A stretch of DNA of 64,000 nucleotides from Geodermatophilus obscurus. GTDB taxonomy: Bacteria > Actinomycetota > Actinomycetes > Mycobacteriales > Geodermatophilaceae. The position numbers and the translations under genes were made by a program. The notes below the pieces were generated by a model. The model saw only the letters and a program-made list of their open reading frames with translations, was not told the origin of the DNA and did no database searches. Below, piece by piece: positions 25,997-33,605 of the stretch. The DNA is taken from NCBI RefSeq assembly GCF_900143215.1, contig NZ_FRDM01000009.1:62001-126000 (forward strand), in the 5' to 3' direction. Every line of letters begins with the position of its first letter. Positions within the stretch are counted from its first letter, which is position 1.

Positions 25997-26023
25997 AACG
26001 CCGCGCCCCTGGGGATGCTTCCC
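25997..26023 (-). promoter_or_regulatory. SigR/SigH-like promoter of mrx1
   Basis: On the minus strand GGGAAG (26023-26018) and GTT (25999-25997) are 18 bp apart. This differs from GGAAT-N18-GTT only at the last -35 base. It lies in the 148-bp divergent gap with uvrD2. Confidence 0.45.
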
Positions 26024-26083
26024 CCGCCCGTCGGTGCCGGCTGGGAGGATGGGCCCGGCCATCGACGGGAGACGGGGAGGCCG

Positions 26084-28108
26084 ATGTCGCAGATCGCCGG
26101 TGCACCCGGGGACGTCCGGGTCGCGGGGGCCGAGGCGGTGCTCGCCCAGCTGGACGACGAGCAGCGCGCCGCCGCCCAGGCGGTGTCCGGGCCGGTCTGC
26201 ATCCTCGCCGGTGCGGGCACCGGCAAGACGCGCACCATCACCCACCGCATCGCCTACGGCGTGCACACCGGGGCCTTCGCGCCCGAGCGGGTCCTCGCCG
26301 TCACCTTCACCGCCCGCGCCGCGGGAGAGCTGCGGTCCCGCCTGGCCGCGCTCGGGGTGGGCGGGGTGCAGGCCCGCACCTTCCACGCCGCGGCCATGCG
26401 CCAGCTGCGCTACTTCGCCCCACGGGTGCTGGGCGGCCCGATGCCGCAGCTGGTCGAGAACAAGCTGCGGCTGGTGGCGGCCGCCGCCTCCCGCTCCCGG
26501 CTGTCGACCGACCGCACCAGCCTGCGCGACCTCGCCAGCGAGATCGAGTGGGCCAAGACCACGCTGGCCACGCCCGACGACTACCCGGCCCGGGCCCAGG
26601 CCGCCGGCCGCGAGCCGCCGTTCGAGCCGGCGGCGGTGGCCCGGGTCTACGCGAGTTACGAGTCGGCCAAGCAGCGGGACGGCGCGCTGGACTTCGAGGA
26701 CCTGCTGCTGGTCACCGCCTTCGCCCTCGAGGAGCACCCGGACGTCGCCCGGCAGGTGCGCGGGCAGTACCGGCACTTCGTCGTCGACGAGTACCAGGAC
26801 GTCAACCCGCTGCAGCAGCGGCTGCTCGACGCCTGGCTCGGCGGCCGGGCCGACGTCTGCGTGGTGGGTGACCCGAACCAGACGATCTACTCGTTCACCG
26901 GCGCCGACCCCGACTACCTGCTGGGCTTCGCCGACCGCTACCCGGACGCGGAGGTCGTCAAGCTGGAGCGGGACTACCGCTCCACGCCGCAGGTGGTAGC
27001 GCTGGCCAACAAGCTGATCGGCCAGGCGCCGCCGCGCAAGGGGCTGCCCGGGCTGCGGCTGCTGGGCCAGCGCGCCGAGGGGCCCGCGCCGCGCTTCTCC
27101 GAGCACCCCGACGAGCCGAGCGAGGCCGCGGCGGTCGCCCAGGCGTGCCGGGCGCTGGTCGACGCCGGGACCCCGGCCGCCGAGATCGCCGTCCTGTTCC
27201 GGATCAACGCCCAGTCCGAGGTCTACGAGAACGCGCTCGCCGCCGTCGGCGTGCCCTACGTGCTGCGTGGTGGCGAGCGCTTCTTCGAGCGGCCGGAGGT
27301 GCGCGAGGCGGTGCTGCTGCTGCGCGGCGCCGCGGCCGGCGGCACCGACCCGGGCGCACTGGTGCCGACCGTGCGCGACGTGCTGGCCTCCACCGGCTGG
27401 GTGGAGCACCGCCCGCCGCCCGGGGGAGCGGCCCGCGACCGCTGGCAGTCCCTCGCCGCGCTGGTCGACCTCGCCGTGGACCTCGTGGCCGAGGACCCGA
27501 CGTTGGACCTCGCCGGCTTCGTGTCCCACCTGGCCGCCCGCGCCGACGCCCAGCACGCCCCCACCGTGCAGGGCGTCACGCTGGCCTCGATGCACGCGGC
27601 CAAGGGCCTGGAGTGGGATGCCGTCTTCGTCGTCGGCCTGGTCGACGGCGTCCTCCCGATCTTCCAGTCGCTGTCCCGCCCGGACGCGGTCGAGGAGGAG
27701 CGACGGCTGCTCTACGTCGCCGTCACCCGGGCGCGCGAGCGGCTGACCCTCTCGTGGTCGCTGGTCCGCAACCCCGGTGGGCGCCGGTCCCGGCCGCGCA
27801 GTCGCTTCCTCGACGGGCTGGTTCCCGGGTCCACGCCGACGGCGGCGCCGCCGCAGCGCCGGCAGAAGCGTGCCAAGGTCGTCCTGGAGGGCGAGGCGGG
27901 GGAGCTGTTCGAGCGGCTGCGGGCCTGGCGCAGCGAGGCGGCGGCCTCGGCGTCGGTCCCCGCCTACGTCGTCTTCACCGACGCGACGCTGCAGGCGATC
28001 GCGGAGACCCGGCCGGCGTCGCTGCGCGAACTGGCCGCGCTGCCGGGCATCGGAGCCCGCAAGCTCGAGCTCTACGGCGAGGACGTGCTGAGCACTCTGG
28101 GCTCCTGA
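26084..28108 (+). CDS. uvrD2: ATP-dependent DNA helicase UvrD2
   Basis: A 674-aa superfamily I helicase. Motifs: Walker A GAGTGKTRTI (about 42), TFTARAAGELRSRL, DEYQDVNPLQQ (about 235), GDPNQTIYSFTGA, HAAKGLEWDAVF, VAVTRARERLTLSW. A C-terminal HRDC domain follows (YVVFTDATLQAIAE...LPGIGARKLELYG, about 620-670). Mycobacterial UvrD2 has a tetracysteine motif between the motor and HRDC; here that linker (PGSTPTAAPPQRRQKRAK) has no cysteine. ATG 26084 has GGGGAGG 3 nt upstream. Gene order (mrx1, uvrD2, whiB7) matches M. tuberculosis. Confidence 0.93.
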   Translation: MSQIAGAPGDVRVAGAEAVLAQLDDEQRAAAQAVSGPVCILAGAGTGKTRTITHRIAYGVHTGAFAPERVLAVTFTARAAGELRSRLAALGVGGVQARTFHAAAMRQLRYFAPRVLGGPMPQLVENKLRLVAAAASRSRLSTDRTSLRDLASEIEWAKTTLATPDDYPARAQAAGREPPFEPAAVARVYASYESAKQRDGALDFEDLLLVTAFALEEHPDVARQVRGQYRHFVVDEYQDVNPLQQRLLDAWLGGRADVCVVGDPNQTIYSFTGADPDYLLGFADRYPDAEVVKLERDYRSTPQVVALANKLIGQAPPRKGLPGLRLLGQRAEGPAPRFSEHPDEPSEAAAVAQACRALVDAGTPAAEIAVLFRINAQSEVYENALAAVGVPYVLRGGERFFERPEVREAVLLLRGAAAGGTDPGALVPTVRDVLASTGWVEHRPPPGGAARDRWQSLAALVDLAVDLVAEDPTLDLAGFVSHLAARADAQHAPTVQGVTLASMHAAKGLEWDAVFVVGLVDGVLPIFQSLSRPDAVEEERRLLYVAVTRARERLTLSWSLVRNPGGRRSRPRSRFLDGLVPGSTPTAAPPQRRQKRAKVVLEGEAGELFERLRAWRSEAAASASVPAYVVFTDATLQAIAETRPASLRELAALPGIGARKLELYGEDVLSTLGS

Positions 28109-28164
28109 CCCATCGCGATCGGTCACGGCGATCGGACCTGCTGAGCCACTCGGACACGGCCCGG

Positions 28165-28203
28165 TTAATTGCGTTGACCGTCTCCGCGGCGGCACCCTAC
28201 TGT
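28165..28203 (+). promoter_or_regulatory. whiB7 leader promoter with AT-rich upstream patch
   Basis: TTGACC (28174-28179) and TACTGT (28198-28203) are 18 bp apart, a SigA-type promoter. TTAATT (28165-28170), rare in this G+C-rich DNA, sits just upstream of the -35. In mycobacteria WhiB7 acts with SigA at promoters having AT-rich sequence at this position, so autoregulation is expected. The start near 28210 gives a leader of about 535 nt. Confidence 0.65.
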
Positions 28204-28289
28204 CCTGATCGCGCTCGGGAGCACGCGAGCGCGCCAGACCCGAGACCGGCCGCACGGCCGCGATCCGACCCCCGGAGGAGGTGGGCGAC

Positions 28290-28604
28290 GTGATCAGCAC
28301 GATGTGCACCTCCGCCCCCGCCGGGGCTCGTGGCCCGGTGGGCCTCGCCGTGCGCACGGCTGCCTGCGCCGTCGAGTCGCCCGTGACCGCGCGCCCGCGC
28401 GCCCTCCCGGTGACCCCCGTCGCCACCCCGCGCCCCGCCACCGGTGTCTTCGGCACCCGAGTCCCCGGCATCGACGTCTTCGCGACGCCGGCGACCGACG
28501 CCTCCGGCACCACCGGCTACGCCCAGCAGGTCAGCAAGCGCAGCACCACCGAGCACAACGGCACCACCCTCGGGATCCACTCCTCGAGGAGATCCTCGAG
28601 CTAG
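28290..28604 (+). CDS. Upstream ORF in the whiB7 leader
   Basis: A 104-codon ORF starting at GTG 28290 with GGAGGAG 9 nt upstream, beginning VISTMCTSAPAGARG. Third positions are strongly G/C, so it is likely translated. It is low-complexity, rich in Ala, Pro, Thr and Ser. It lies between the leader promoter and whiB7, and its last codons form the first segment of a set of mutually exclusive hairpins. In other actinobacteria, ribosome stalling on a leader ORF by antibiotics relieves attenuation of whiB7/wblC; this ORF probably has that sensing role rather than encoding a functional protein. Confidence 0.65.
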   Translation: MISTMCTSAPAGARGPVGLAVRTAACAVESPVTARPRALPVTPVATPRPATGVFGTRVPGIDVFATPATDASGTTGYAQQVSKRSTTEHNGTTLGIHSSRRSSS

Positions 28605-28659
28605 CGCTCGACAGGACCTCCTCGAGGCCGCGGAACCCGAACCCGGGATCCGCGGCCTC
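28581..28659 (+). promoter_or_regulatory. whiB7 attenuator: alternative hairpins and terminator
   Basis: The terminator is GAGGCCGCGGA (28624-28634) paired with TCCGCGGCCTC (28649-28659), an 11-bp stem followed by the pyrimidine run TCTCATCTCCCCC. Upstream, CTCGAGGA (28583-28590) and TCCTCGAG (28593-28600) overlap the end of the leader ORF. A third segment, CCTCGAGG (28620-28627), can pair with either and would then break the terminator stem. A ribosome stalled on the leader ORF would shift this balance. Confidence 0.6.
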
Positions 28660-28745
28660 TCTCATCTCCCCCGCGGTACCCGGCCCCGACTCCCCGGTCG
28701 GCGGGTTCCGCCGGTCGTAGACGACGAGTACGAGGAGGAGCGGCA

Positions 28746-29087
28746 GTGCAGTCGACGGCCGACCGTCCGACGTCCCACCGCCGAACCGGGCTGCCCCGGA
28801 TCGGTGGCCCCCTTCCCCGACGCCCGGCGCCCCAGGTGGCGCCGGCACCGGTACGGCGCCCGCTGCCGTGCCGGACCGACCCGGACCTGTGGTTCGCCGA
28901 GACCCCGGCAGGGCTGGAGGAGGCCAAGGTCCGCTGCACGGAGTGCCCCGTCCGCGACGCCTGCCTGGCCGGAGCACTGGACCGCGGCGAGCCGTGGGGC
29001 GTCTGGGGCGGGGAGATCTTCGAGCGGGGTGTGGTCATCCCGCGCAAGCGCCCGCGGGGTCGCCCCCGCAAGGTGGCGGTCGCCTGA
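28746..29087 (+). CDS. whiB7: WhiB7 transcriptional regulator
   Basis: A 113-aa WhiB-family protein. Four iron-sulfur cysteines lie in PCRTDPDLWF and VRCTECPVRDAC (C42, C64, C67, C73). The turn GVWGGEI follows, and a C-terminal AT-hook RPRGRPRK, which among WhiB proteins marks WhiB7. It binds region 4 of SigA and activates intrinsic antibiotic resistance genes. Start GTG 28746 has GGAGGAG 4-5 nt upstream. The long attenuator leader and the position after uvrD2 agree with Rv3197A and wblC. Confidence 0.95.
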   Translation: MQSTADRPTSHRRTGLPRIGGPLPRRPAPQVAPAPVRRPLPCRTDPDLWFAETPAGLEEAKVRCTECPVRDACLAGALDRGEPWGVWGGEIFERGVVIPRKRPRGRPRKVAVA

Positions 29088-29168
29088 GCGACCGGCACGC
29101 AGTCCCAGTCGACACGACACCACCGGTCCGCCGACGGCGGGCTGCCCACGACGACGTGAGGACCTGAC

Positions 29169-29333
29169 GTGTACAGCTACGAGTACGACCTGGCCGTCGA
29201 CCGGTTGCGCAGCCTGCGCGCCGAGGCCGACGCCGAGGCGCGCGCCCGCCGTCTGCGGGCCGCTCGCCGCTGGGCCCGCCGCGCCGAGTACGCCACGCGG
29301 CGTGCGGCGCGGGCCAGCGCTGCCGTCCGCTGA
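29169..29333 (+). CDS. Small basic helical protein downstream of whiB7
   Basis: A 54-aa ORF, GTG 29169 to TGA 29331, beginning VYSYEYDLAVDRLRSLRAEADAE and rich in Arg and Ala, predicted to be one long amphipathic helix. Third positions are G/C-biased. The ribosome-binding site (GTGAGGAC) is weak, 6-8 nt upstream. It lies 81 bp after whiB7 in the same direction and may share its transcript. I do not recognise the family. The basic charge suggests nucleic-acid or ribosome contact, which is only inference. Confidence 0.5.
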   Translation: MYSYEYDLAVDRLRSLRAEADAEARARRLRAARRWARRAEYATRRAARASAAVR

Positions 29334-29360
29334 AGATCGGCCCCGCTGCCCTCCACCACG

Positions 29361-29440
29361 GAAGGACCCCGTCCGCACGGCTCGCGAGCTCGGCGCGAGC
29401 CTCGGGACGGGGCCGGGCGGTGGGCCCCTGCAGCGGGGCC
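29361..29440. repeat. CTCGCGAGCTC-type hairpin element plus half element
   Basis: AAGGACCCCGTCC pairs with GGGACGGGGCC around GGCTCGCGAGCTCGGCG. A second short hairpin, GGCCCCTGCAGCGGGGCC, is attached. Confidence 0.7.
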
Positions 29441-29448
29441 ATCCGGCC

Positions 29449-29491
29449 GAGGCCGGGTCCGGACGCTCCCGGTGCGTCCGGACCCGGCCTC
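29449..29491. terminator. 18-bp perfect-stem terminator
   Basis: GAGGCCGGGTCCGGACGC (29449-29466) pairs perfectly with GCGTCCGGACCCGGCCTC (29474-29491) around a 7-nt loop. It separates the whiB7 unit (plus) from the converging ABC1 kinase gene (minus). Confidence 0.85.
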
Positions 29492-29529
29492 CTCTGCGCC
29501 GTGGCCCCGCCGCAGGGAGGAGGAGGTCC

Positions 29530-30852
29530 TCACTCGGTGAAGCCGGGCAGCCACTCCTCGACCACGCTGCGGTAGTCGTCCTCCGCGTCGAGCTGGCAGA
29601 GCACCCCGATGGACCCGATCGTCACCCGGTGGATGAGCAGGTACGCCGGCGGCAGGTTGAGCATCCGGCCCAGCCGGTTGGCCTCGGTCCGGGGATCGGC
29701 GATCCGGGTGGCCTGCTCCTGCATCCACGCCCGCGTGAAGTGGAAGCGCGACTGCCGGATCGGCTCCAGCAGCGGCAGCAGGTACTCCAGCACCCCCTGT
29801 GCGTCGACCTCCACGCCCGGGCGGACGAAGCCCTCGGTGCGCAGGTCGGCCAGCACGTCCTCGGCCCGGCCCTCCAGCGCCCAGCGCACCAGCCGCCCGA
29901 TCGGCTCGGGGTGCCCATCGGGCAGCCGCGCCGTGGCGCCGAAGTCGATGACCCCGAAGCGGCCGTCAGGGGTCAACCGGAAGTTCCCCGGGTGCGGGTC
30001 GGCGTGCAGCAGCCCGGCCCGCTGCGGACCGGAGAAGTGCAGCACCGCGAGCAGGTGCCCGGCGCGGTCGCGCTCCTCGCGGCTGCCCGAGGCGATCACC
30101 TTCGACAGCGGCGTCCCCTCGAGCCACTCGGAGACGATCACCTTGGGCGCGCTGGCGACCACCCGGGGGACGACGATCTGCGGGTCGCCGGCGTACGCGG
30201 CGGCGAAGGTCCGCTGCGCGTCGGCCTCCAGGCCGTAGTCCAGCTCCTCGACCACGCGGGCCTTGAGCTCGGTGATCAGCGGCTTGACGTCCAGGCCGGG
30301 GAACAGCGCGGCGAACAGCCGGGCGAAACGGGCCAGCTGGTTGAGGTCGGCCATGAGGGCGGTGGCCGCGCCCGGGTACTGGATCTTGACCGCGACGTCC
30401 CGGCCGTCCCGCCAGGTCGCCCGGTGCACCTGCCCGATGCTGGCCGCGGCCGCCGGGGTGTCGTCGAAGTCCCGGAAGCGCTCCCGCCACCGGCCGCCGA
30501 GCTGCTGGGCGAGCACCGCGTGCACGGTGCGCACCGGCATCGGCGGCGCCTCCTCCTGCAGCTTGACCAGCGCCTCGCGGTAGGGGGCGGCGACCTCCTC
30601 GGGCACGGCGGCCTCGAACACCGACAGGGTCTGCCCGAGCTTCATCGCCCCGCCCTTGAGCTGGCCCAGGACGGCGAAGAGCTGCTCGGCGGTGCGCTGC
30701 TGCAGCTCCGCGTTCACCGCGTCGGCGTCGCGGCCGGAGAGCCGCTTGCCGATGCCGAGCGTCGCGCGGCCGGCCGCGCCCAGCGGCAGCGAGGCCAGGC
30801 GTGCGGTCCGTGAGACCGAGCCTCGTGGGATCCCCCGGTCGGGCTCAGTCAC
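29530..30852 (-). CDS. ABC1/UbiB family atypical kinase
   Basis: A 440-aa protein. ABC1 hallmarks: the KxGQ motif in GAMKLGQTLSVF, the ExD region EEVAAPYREALVKLQEEAPP, the alanine-rich loop AAASIGQVHRA, VAVKIQYPG, the catalytic segment LHADPHPGNF and the metal site VIDFGATARLP. Family members are atypical kinases/ATPases linked to quinone or lipid metabolism. The substrate of this clade is unknown. It corresponds to Rv3197. GTG 30852 has GGAGG 4-5 nt upstream. No membrane helix is obvious at the C-terminus. Confidence 0.9.
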   Translation of the reverse strand: MTEPDRGIPRGSVSRTARLASLPLGAAGRATLGIGKRLSGRDADAVNAELQQRTAEQLFAVLGQLKGGAMKLGQTLSVFEAAVPEEVAAPYREALVKLQEEAPPMPVRTVHAVLAQQLGGRWRERFRDFDDTPAAAASIGQVHRATWRDGRDVAVKIQYPGAATALMADLNQLARFARLFAALFPGLDVKPLITELKARVVEELDYGLEADAQRTFAAAYAGDPQIVVPRVVASAPKVIVSEWLEGTPLSKVIASGSREERDRAGHLLAVLHFSGPQRAGLLHADPHPGNFRLTPDGRFGVIDFGATARLPDGHPEPIGRLVRWALEGRAEDVLADLRTEGFVRPGVEVDAQGVLEYLLPLLEPIRQSRFHFTRAWMQEQATRIADPRTEANRLGRMLNLPPAYLLIHRVTIGSIGVLCQLDAEDDYRSVVEEWLPGFTE

Positions 30853-30971
30853 GCATCCTCCTCGGCGGTCGGTCGGCCGCGGTCGCGGCGGCGCCGGCCC
30901 CGTCCGGGGCCCGGAGGCGCACTCGGCGACCATTGTCCCCCGATGTGCGGCAGCGCCGCTGACGGAGGAGC

Positions 30972-32042
30972 TCAGGCCCTGTCGCCGGCGCTGCGGGGCA
31001 TGCAGCCGCAGTCCCGGTGAGCCGTCCACCGGCGCGTGCGGGGGAGGAGGTCCGGCGGGCGGAGTTCCACCGTCGTCCCGAGGCTGACCGGGGCACCTGC
31101 GCCGTCGACCACGGCCAGGACCTGCACGGCAGCCGTCACCGCCGTCGCCAGGCAGGTCACCGTCGCCCCACCGGGCGGCGCCTCGCCCGAGGTCAACTGG
31201 GCGGCCAGCACCGGCCACCGCGGGTCGGCGTCCCGGCGGTGCAGGTCCGCGCAGCGCAGGCAACTGGTGGCGCCGGGCACCACCAGCGGCCCCACCACGC
31301 CGGTCTCCCCGCGGACGGTCGCCACCAGGTGCCGCACCCCGCGCCGCTGCAGGTCGGCCGCGAGCGGGTCCGAGGCGGCCCACGGCCGGGTGAGGACGAC
31401 GAGGTCGGCCGTGCTGCCGGCGGGGAGGGGGCGCAGGTCGGTCAGTGGACTGACCCGGCGGACGGCGTCGGCGGCCGCCAGCACCCGCGGACGGCCCTCG
31501 TCGTCGGCACCCAGCCCACCCACGACGGCGTCCCCGGCCGCGGTCAGCCCGTCGTCCCGGACGCTCACGCGGCCCACGCCGCTCGCGGCCAGCACCGCGG
31601 CGAGCGGCACGCCGACCCTCGTCGCACCGTCGACGACCACCGTCGCCGACCGACGGCCGCGCCAGCGCGACCCGGAGTCCCGGCTCGTGGCGGTCGGCAG
31701 CTCGGCCTGCGTGCGGGCGGCGGCGGCCGGCCCGCCGGCGGAGGCCAGCAGGTCGGCGGGGTCCAGGTCGACGAGCAGACCGGTGGAGCGCAGGGCGTCG
31801 AGCACCGCGGTCACCGCCGTGGGGTCGTGGCCGTCCCGGGCGGCCTCGGCGAGGACCGTGCGCTGCGGCCGGTGGCCGTCCAGTCCGCGTAGCAGGGTGC
31901 GCAGCCCGGCCGTACCGGGGGAGACGAGCAGCCCGTCGGCGGAGTCGGCGCCGCCGACCTGGAGGTCGTCGCTGCCGCCCGTCCCGGCCAGGCGCAGCAG
32001 CGGGACGCTCGCGGGTAGCAGGGGGTGCGCGGTGTCGGCCAC
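30972..32042 (-). CDS. ThiF/cyclodehydratase-like protein (Rv3196-like)
   Basis: About 356 aa. An N-terminal region is followed by a Rossmann-like ThiF/E1-type domain (VVVDGATRVGVPLAAVLAASGVGRVSVRDDG) and a structural zinc site from SCLRCADLH and RDCGCMP. Related domains bind leader peptides in TOMM peptide maturation, but no precursor peptide or YcaO gene is nearby. The family is conserved at this place in actinobacteria (Rv3196), so a housekeeping role is more likely. GTG 32042 is tentative because no clear ribosome-binding site is seen; an in-frame GTG lies slightly upstream. The gap of 119 bp to the ABC1 gene holds nothing obvious. Confidence 0.75.
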   Translation of the reverse strand: MADTAHPLLPASVPLLRLAGTGGSDDLQVGGADSADGLLVSPGTAGLRTLLRGLDGHRPQRTVLAEAARDGHDPTAVTAVLDALRSTGLLVDLDPADLLASAGGPAAAARTQAELPTATSRDSGSRWRGRRSATVVVDGATRVGVPLAAVLAASGVGRVSVRDDGLTAAGDAVVGGLGADDEGRPRVLAAADAVRRVSPLTDLRPLPAGSTADLVVLTRPWAASDPLAADLQRRGVRHLVATVRGETGVVGPLVVPGATSCLRCADLHRRDADPRWPVLAAQLTSGEAPPGGATVTCLATAVTAAVQVLAVVDGAGAPVSLGTTVELRPPDLLPRTRRWTAHRDCGCMPRSAGDRA

Positions 32043-32108
32043 CGGGGCAGGGTGCCAGCGCACGGCCCGGCGCGCTCCGTCCGTCCACAGGCACCCGGTG
32101 GGGCCGGA

Positions 32109-32155
32109 GACGGCGAACGGCGGTGCCCGCCGTGCGAGCACCGCCGTTCGCCGTC
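32109..32155. terminator. 18-bp perfect-stem terminator
   Basis: GACGGCGAACGGCGGTGC (32109-32126) pairs with GCACCGCCGTTCGCCGTC (32138-32155) around an 11-nt loop, downstream of the DUF5679 gene. Confidence 0.8.
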
Positions 32156-32169
32156 CCTCCCGGGCCGCG

Positions 32170-32224
32170 TCCCGGTTCCCGTCCCCGAGCCTGCGAGGGG
32201 TGGGGAGGACGGGGTCCGCTTCCG
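32170..32224. repeat. CTCGCGAGCTC-type hairpin element (minus orientation)
   Basis: CCGTCCCC...GGGGAGGACGG arms enclose GAGCCTGCGAG. It lies just after the DUF5679 stop, in front of the perfect-stem terminator. Confidence 0.6.
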
Positions 32225-32245
32225 AGGGGGAGGGGTCGTCCTTCG

Positions 32246-32398
32246 TCAGGCCTTGCCGAGGATCCGGTTCATCTTGGTGCCGCACACCGGGCAGGTGCCC
32301 TGCGCCATGCGGCGGCCGGACTCGCTGACCTTGACCTCGCCGTCGAAGTCGCGCTTCTCCTTGCACTTCACGCAGTAGCCGTTGTAGCTCTCCGCCAC
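32246..32398 (-). CDS. DUF5679 zinc-ribbon protein
   Basis: A 50-aa protein, VAESYNGYCVKCKEKRDF...GTCPVCGTKMNRILGKA. Two CxxC pairs (YCVKC and TCPVC) form a treble-clef or rubredoxin-like zinc ribbon. The family is widespread in actinobacteria, and its role is unknown. Start GTG 32398 has GAGGAGG 5-6 nt upstream. A TAGCGT box (32460-32455, minus strand) could be its promoter, with a leader of about 50 nt. Confidence 0.88.
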   Translation of the reverse strand: MAESYNGYCVKCKEKRDFDGEVKVSESGRRMAQGTCPVCGTKMNRILGKA

Positions 32399-32781
32399 GG
32401 TGCCTCCTCGTCTCGGTCCGCTCGGCGTCCCCGCGCGGGGCGCCGTCCTCCCGAACGCTACCCGGGGCGCACGCGGTTCCCGGAGCGGCGGCGGCCCCGG
32501 CCGCCCGCGCCGCCCACAGCCTGTGGACAGCCCTGTGGAGCACGTGGGGACCGGCGGCGTGTCGCTGTGCGCGGCCGGGGGACAGCCCTCCGAGCGGCGC
32601 GGGTGCGACACGACGCGACGCGCCTCCCCACCTGCGGGAACGTCTGGTGCGTCCTTGTGGACGGCCACCTGAGGGACCCGTCCCCGGACCGGGCGGGCTG
32701 TTGTCCACCGTCCGTGCGACATGGGACCGCCGCGGTGCGGCTGCCGGCGCGTGCCGCCGTCGTGGTGGCTACGGTTCCTCC
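32399..32781. other. 383-bp gap with four DnaA-box-like sequences
   Basis: No gene is supportable here. Sequences close to the DnaA box TTGTCCACA/TGTGGACAA occur at 32522-32530 (TGTGGACAG), 32534-32542 (TGTGGAGCA), 32656-32664 (TGTGGACGG) and 32701-32709 (TTGTCCACC). The gap also carries the divergent promoters of the DUF5679 and YgjP-like genes. Confidence 0.4.
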
Positions 32782-33444
32782 GTGCCAGGAACGTCTCCCG
32801 ACACCCAGCGCCGCCCCGGCCCCGACCCCTCGGTGCCAGGGGACGTGCGGGGCTCCCGCGCGGTCCCCGCCGACCGGTCGGCGGGGACGTCCGGCGCAAC
32901 GCCGCCCGGAGGGGACGTCGAGGTGCGGCGGAGCAGCAGACGGCGGCGGACGGTCACCGCCTACCGGGAGTCCGGGCGCACGGTCGTGCTCATCCCCGCG
33001 GCGTTCAGCCCGGCCGAGGAGCGGCGCTGGGTGGCGCAGATGGTCGCGAAGCTGCAGACCCGTGAGGAGCGGCGCCGCCGGTCCCTCGGTGGGGACGACG
33101 AACTGATGGCTCGGGCGCGGGCGCTCTCCGCGGCACACCTCGACGGGGCGCCGCAGCCGGCCAGCGTCCGCTGGGTGGACAACCAGAACCGGCGCTGGGG
33201 CTCGTGCACGCCGGCCGACCGCACCATCCGGCTCTCCAGCCGGCTGCGCGCCATGCCGGAGTACGTCGTGGACTACGTGCTGGTGCACGAGCTGGCGCAC
33301 CTGGTGGAGCCGAGCCACGACGCGCGCTTCTGGTCACTGGTGGCGCGCTACCCGCGAGCCGAGCGGGCGCGCGGCTTCCTCGAGGGCGTCGAGCTGGGCA
33401 GCGCGCACGGCACCTCGTCCGCCGGGGATGACGACGTCGACTGA
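32782..33444 (+). CDS. YgjP/SprT-like zinc metallopeptidase
   Basis: A 220-aa protein. After a disordered N-terminus (about 1-50), the conserved region NRRWGSCTPADRTIRLSSRL, then YVVDYVLVHELAHLVEPSHDARFW contains HExxH (HELAH) and the third ligand His in PSHD, as in the YgjP (DUF45) metal-dependent hydrolases. The substrate is unknown. Start GTG 32782 follows TACGGT (32770-32775) by 6 nt, so it is predicted leaderless. It has no signal peptide. Confidence 0.88.
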   Translation: MPGTSPDTQRRPGPDPSVPGDVRGSRAVPADRSAGTSGATPPGGDVEVRRSSRRRRTVTAYRESGRTVVLIPAAFSPAEERRWVAQMVAKLQTREERRRRSLGGDDELMARARALSAAHLDGAPQPASVRWVDNQNRRWGSCTPADRTIRLSSRLRAMPEYVVDYVLVHELAHLVEPSHDARFWSLVARYPRAERARGFLEGVELGSAHGTSSAGDDDVD

Positions 33445-33451
33445 GCACGTC

Positions 33452-33605
33452 GTCGGCCCACCGGCCGACCCCGCGGCGAGGAGCCGTCCCCGGTCGGCGC
33501 TGAGCCTCCCGTGGCACCCGGCGGGGACCCTCCGGGGCTCGCGAACGGGCGCGCCCCTCGCGGAGCGACTCCCGTCGGCCACCGCGGCCAGGAGTCGTCC
33601 CCGGC
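33452..33605. repeat. GTCGGCC hairpin element with a partial second copy
   Basis: GTCGGCC-CACC-GGCCGAC (33452-33469) follows the YgjP-like stop. A degenerate second copy, GTCGGCCACCGCGGCC then GGAGTCGTCCCCGGCTCAG, ends at 33605. Together they fill the gap between converging genes. Confidence 0.6.

Noticed and set aside
30972-32042. RiPP/TOMM biosynthetic cluster suggested by the cyclodehydratase-like ThiF protein
   Set aside because: No YcaO, precursor peptide or dehydrogenase lies nearby, and the gene sits in the same conserved housekeeping block as its mycobacterial counterpart.
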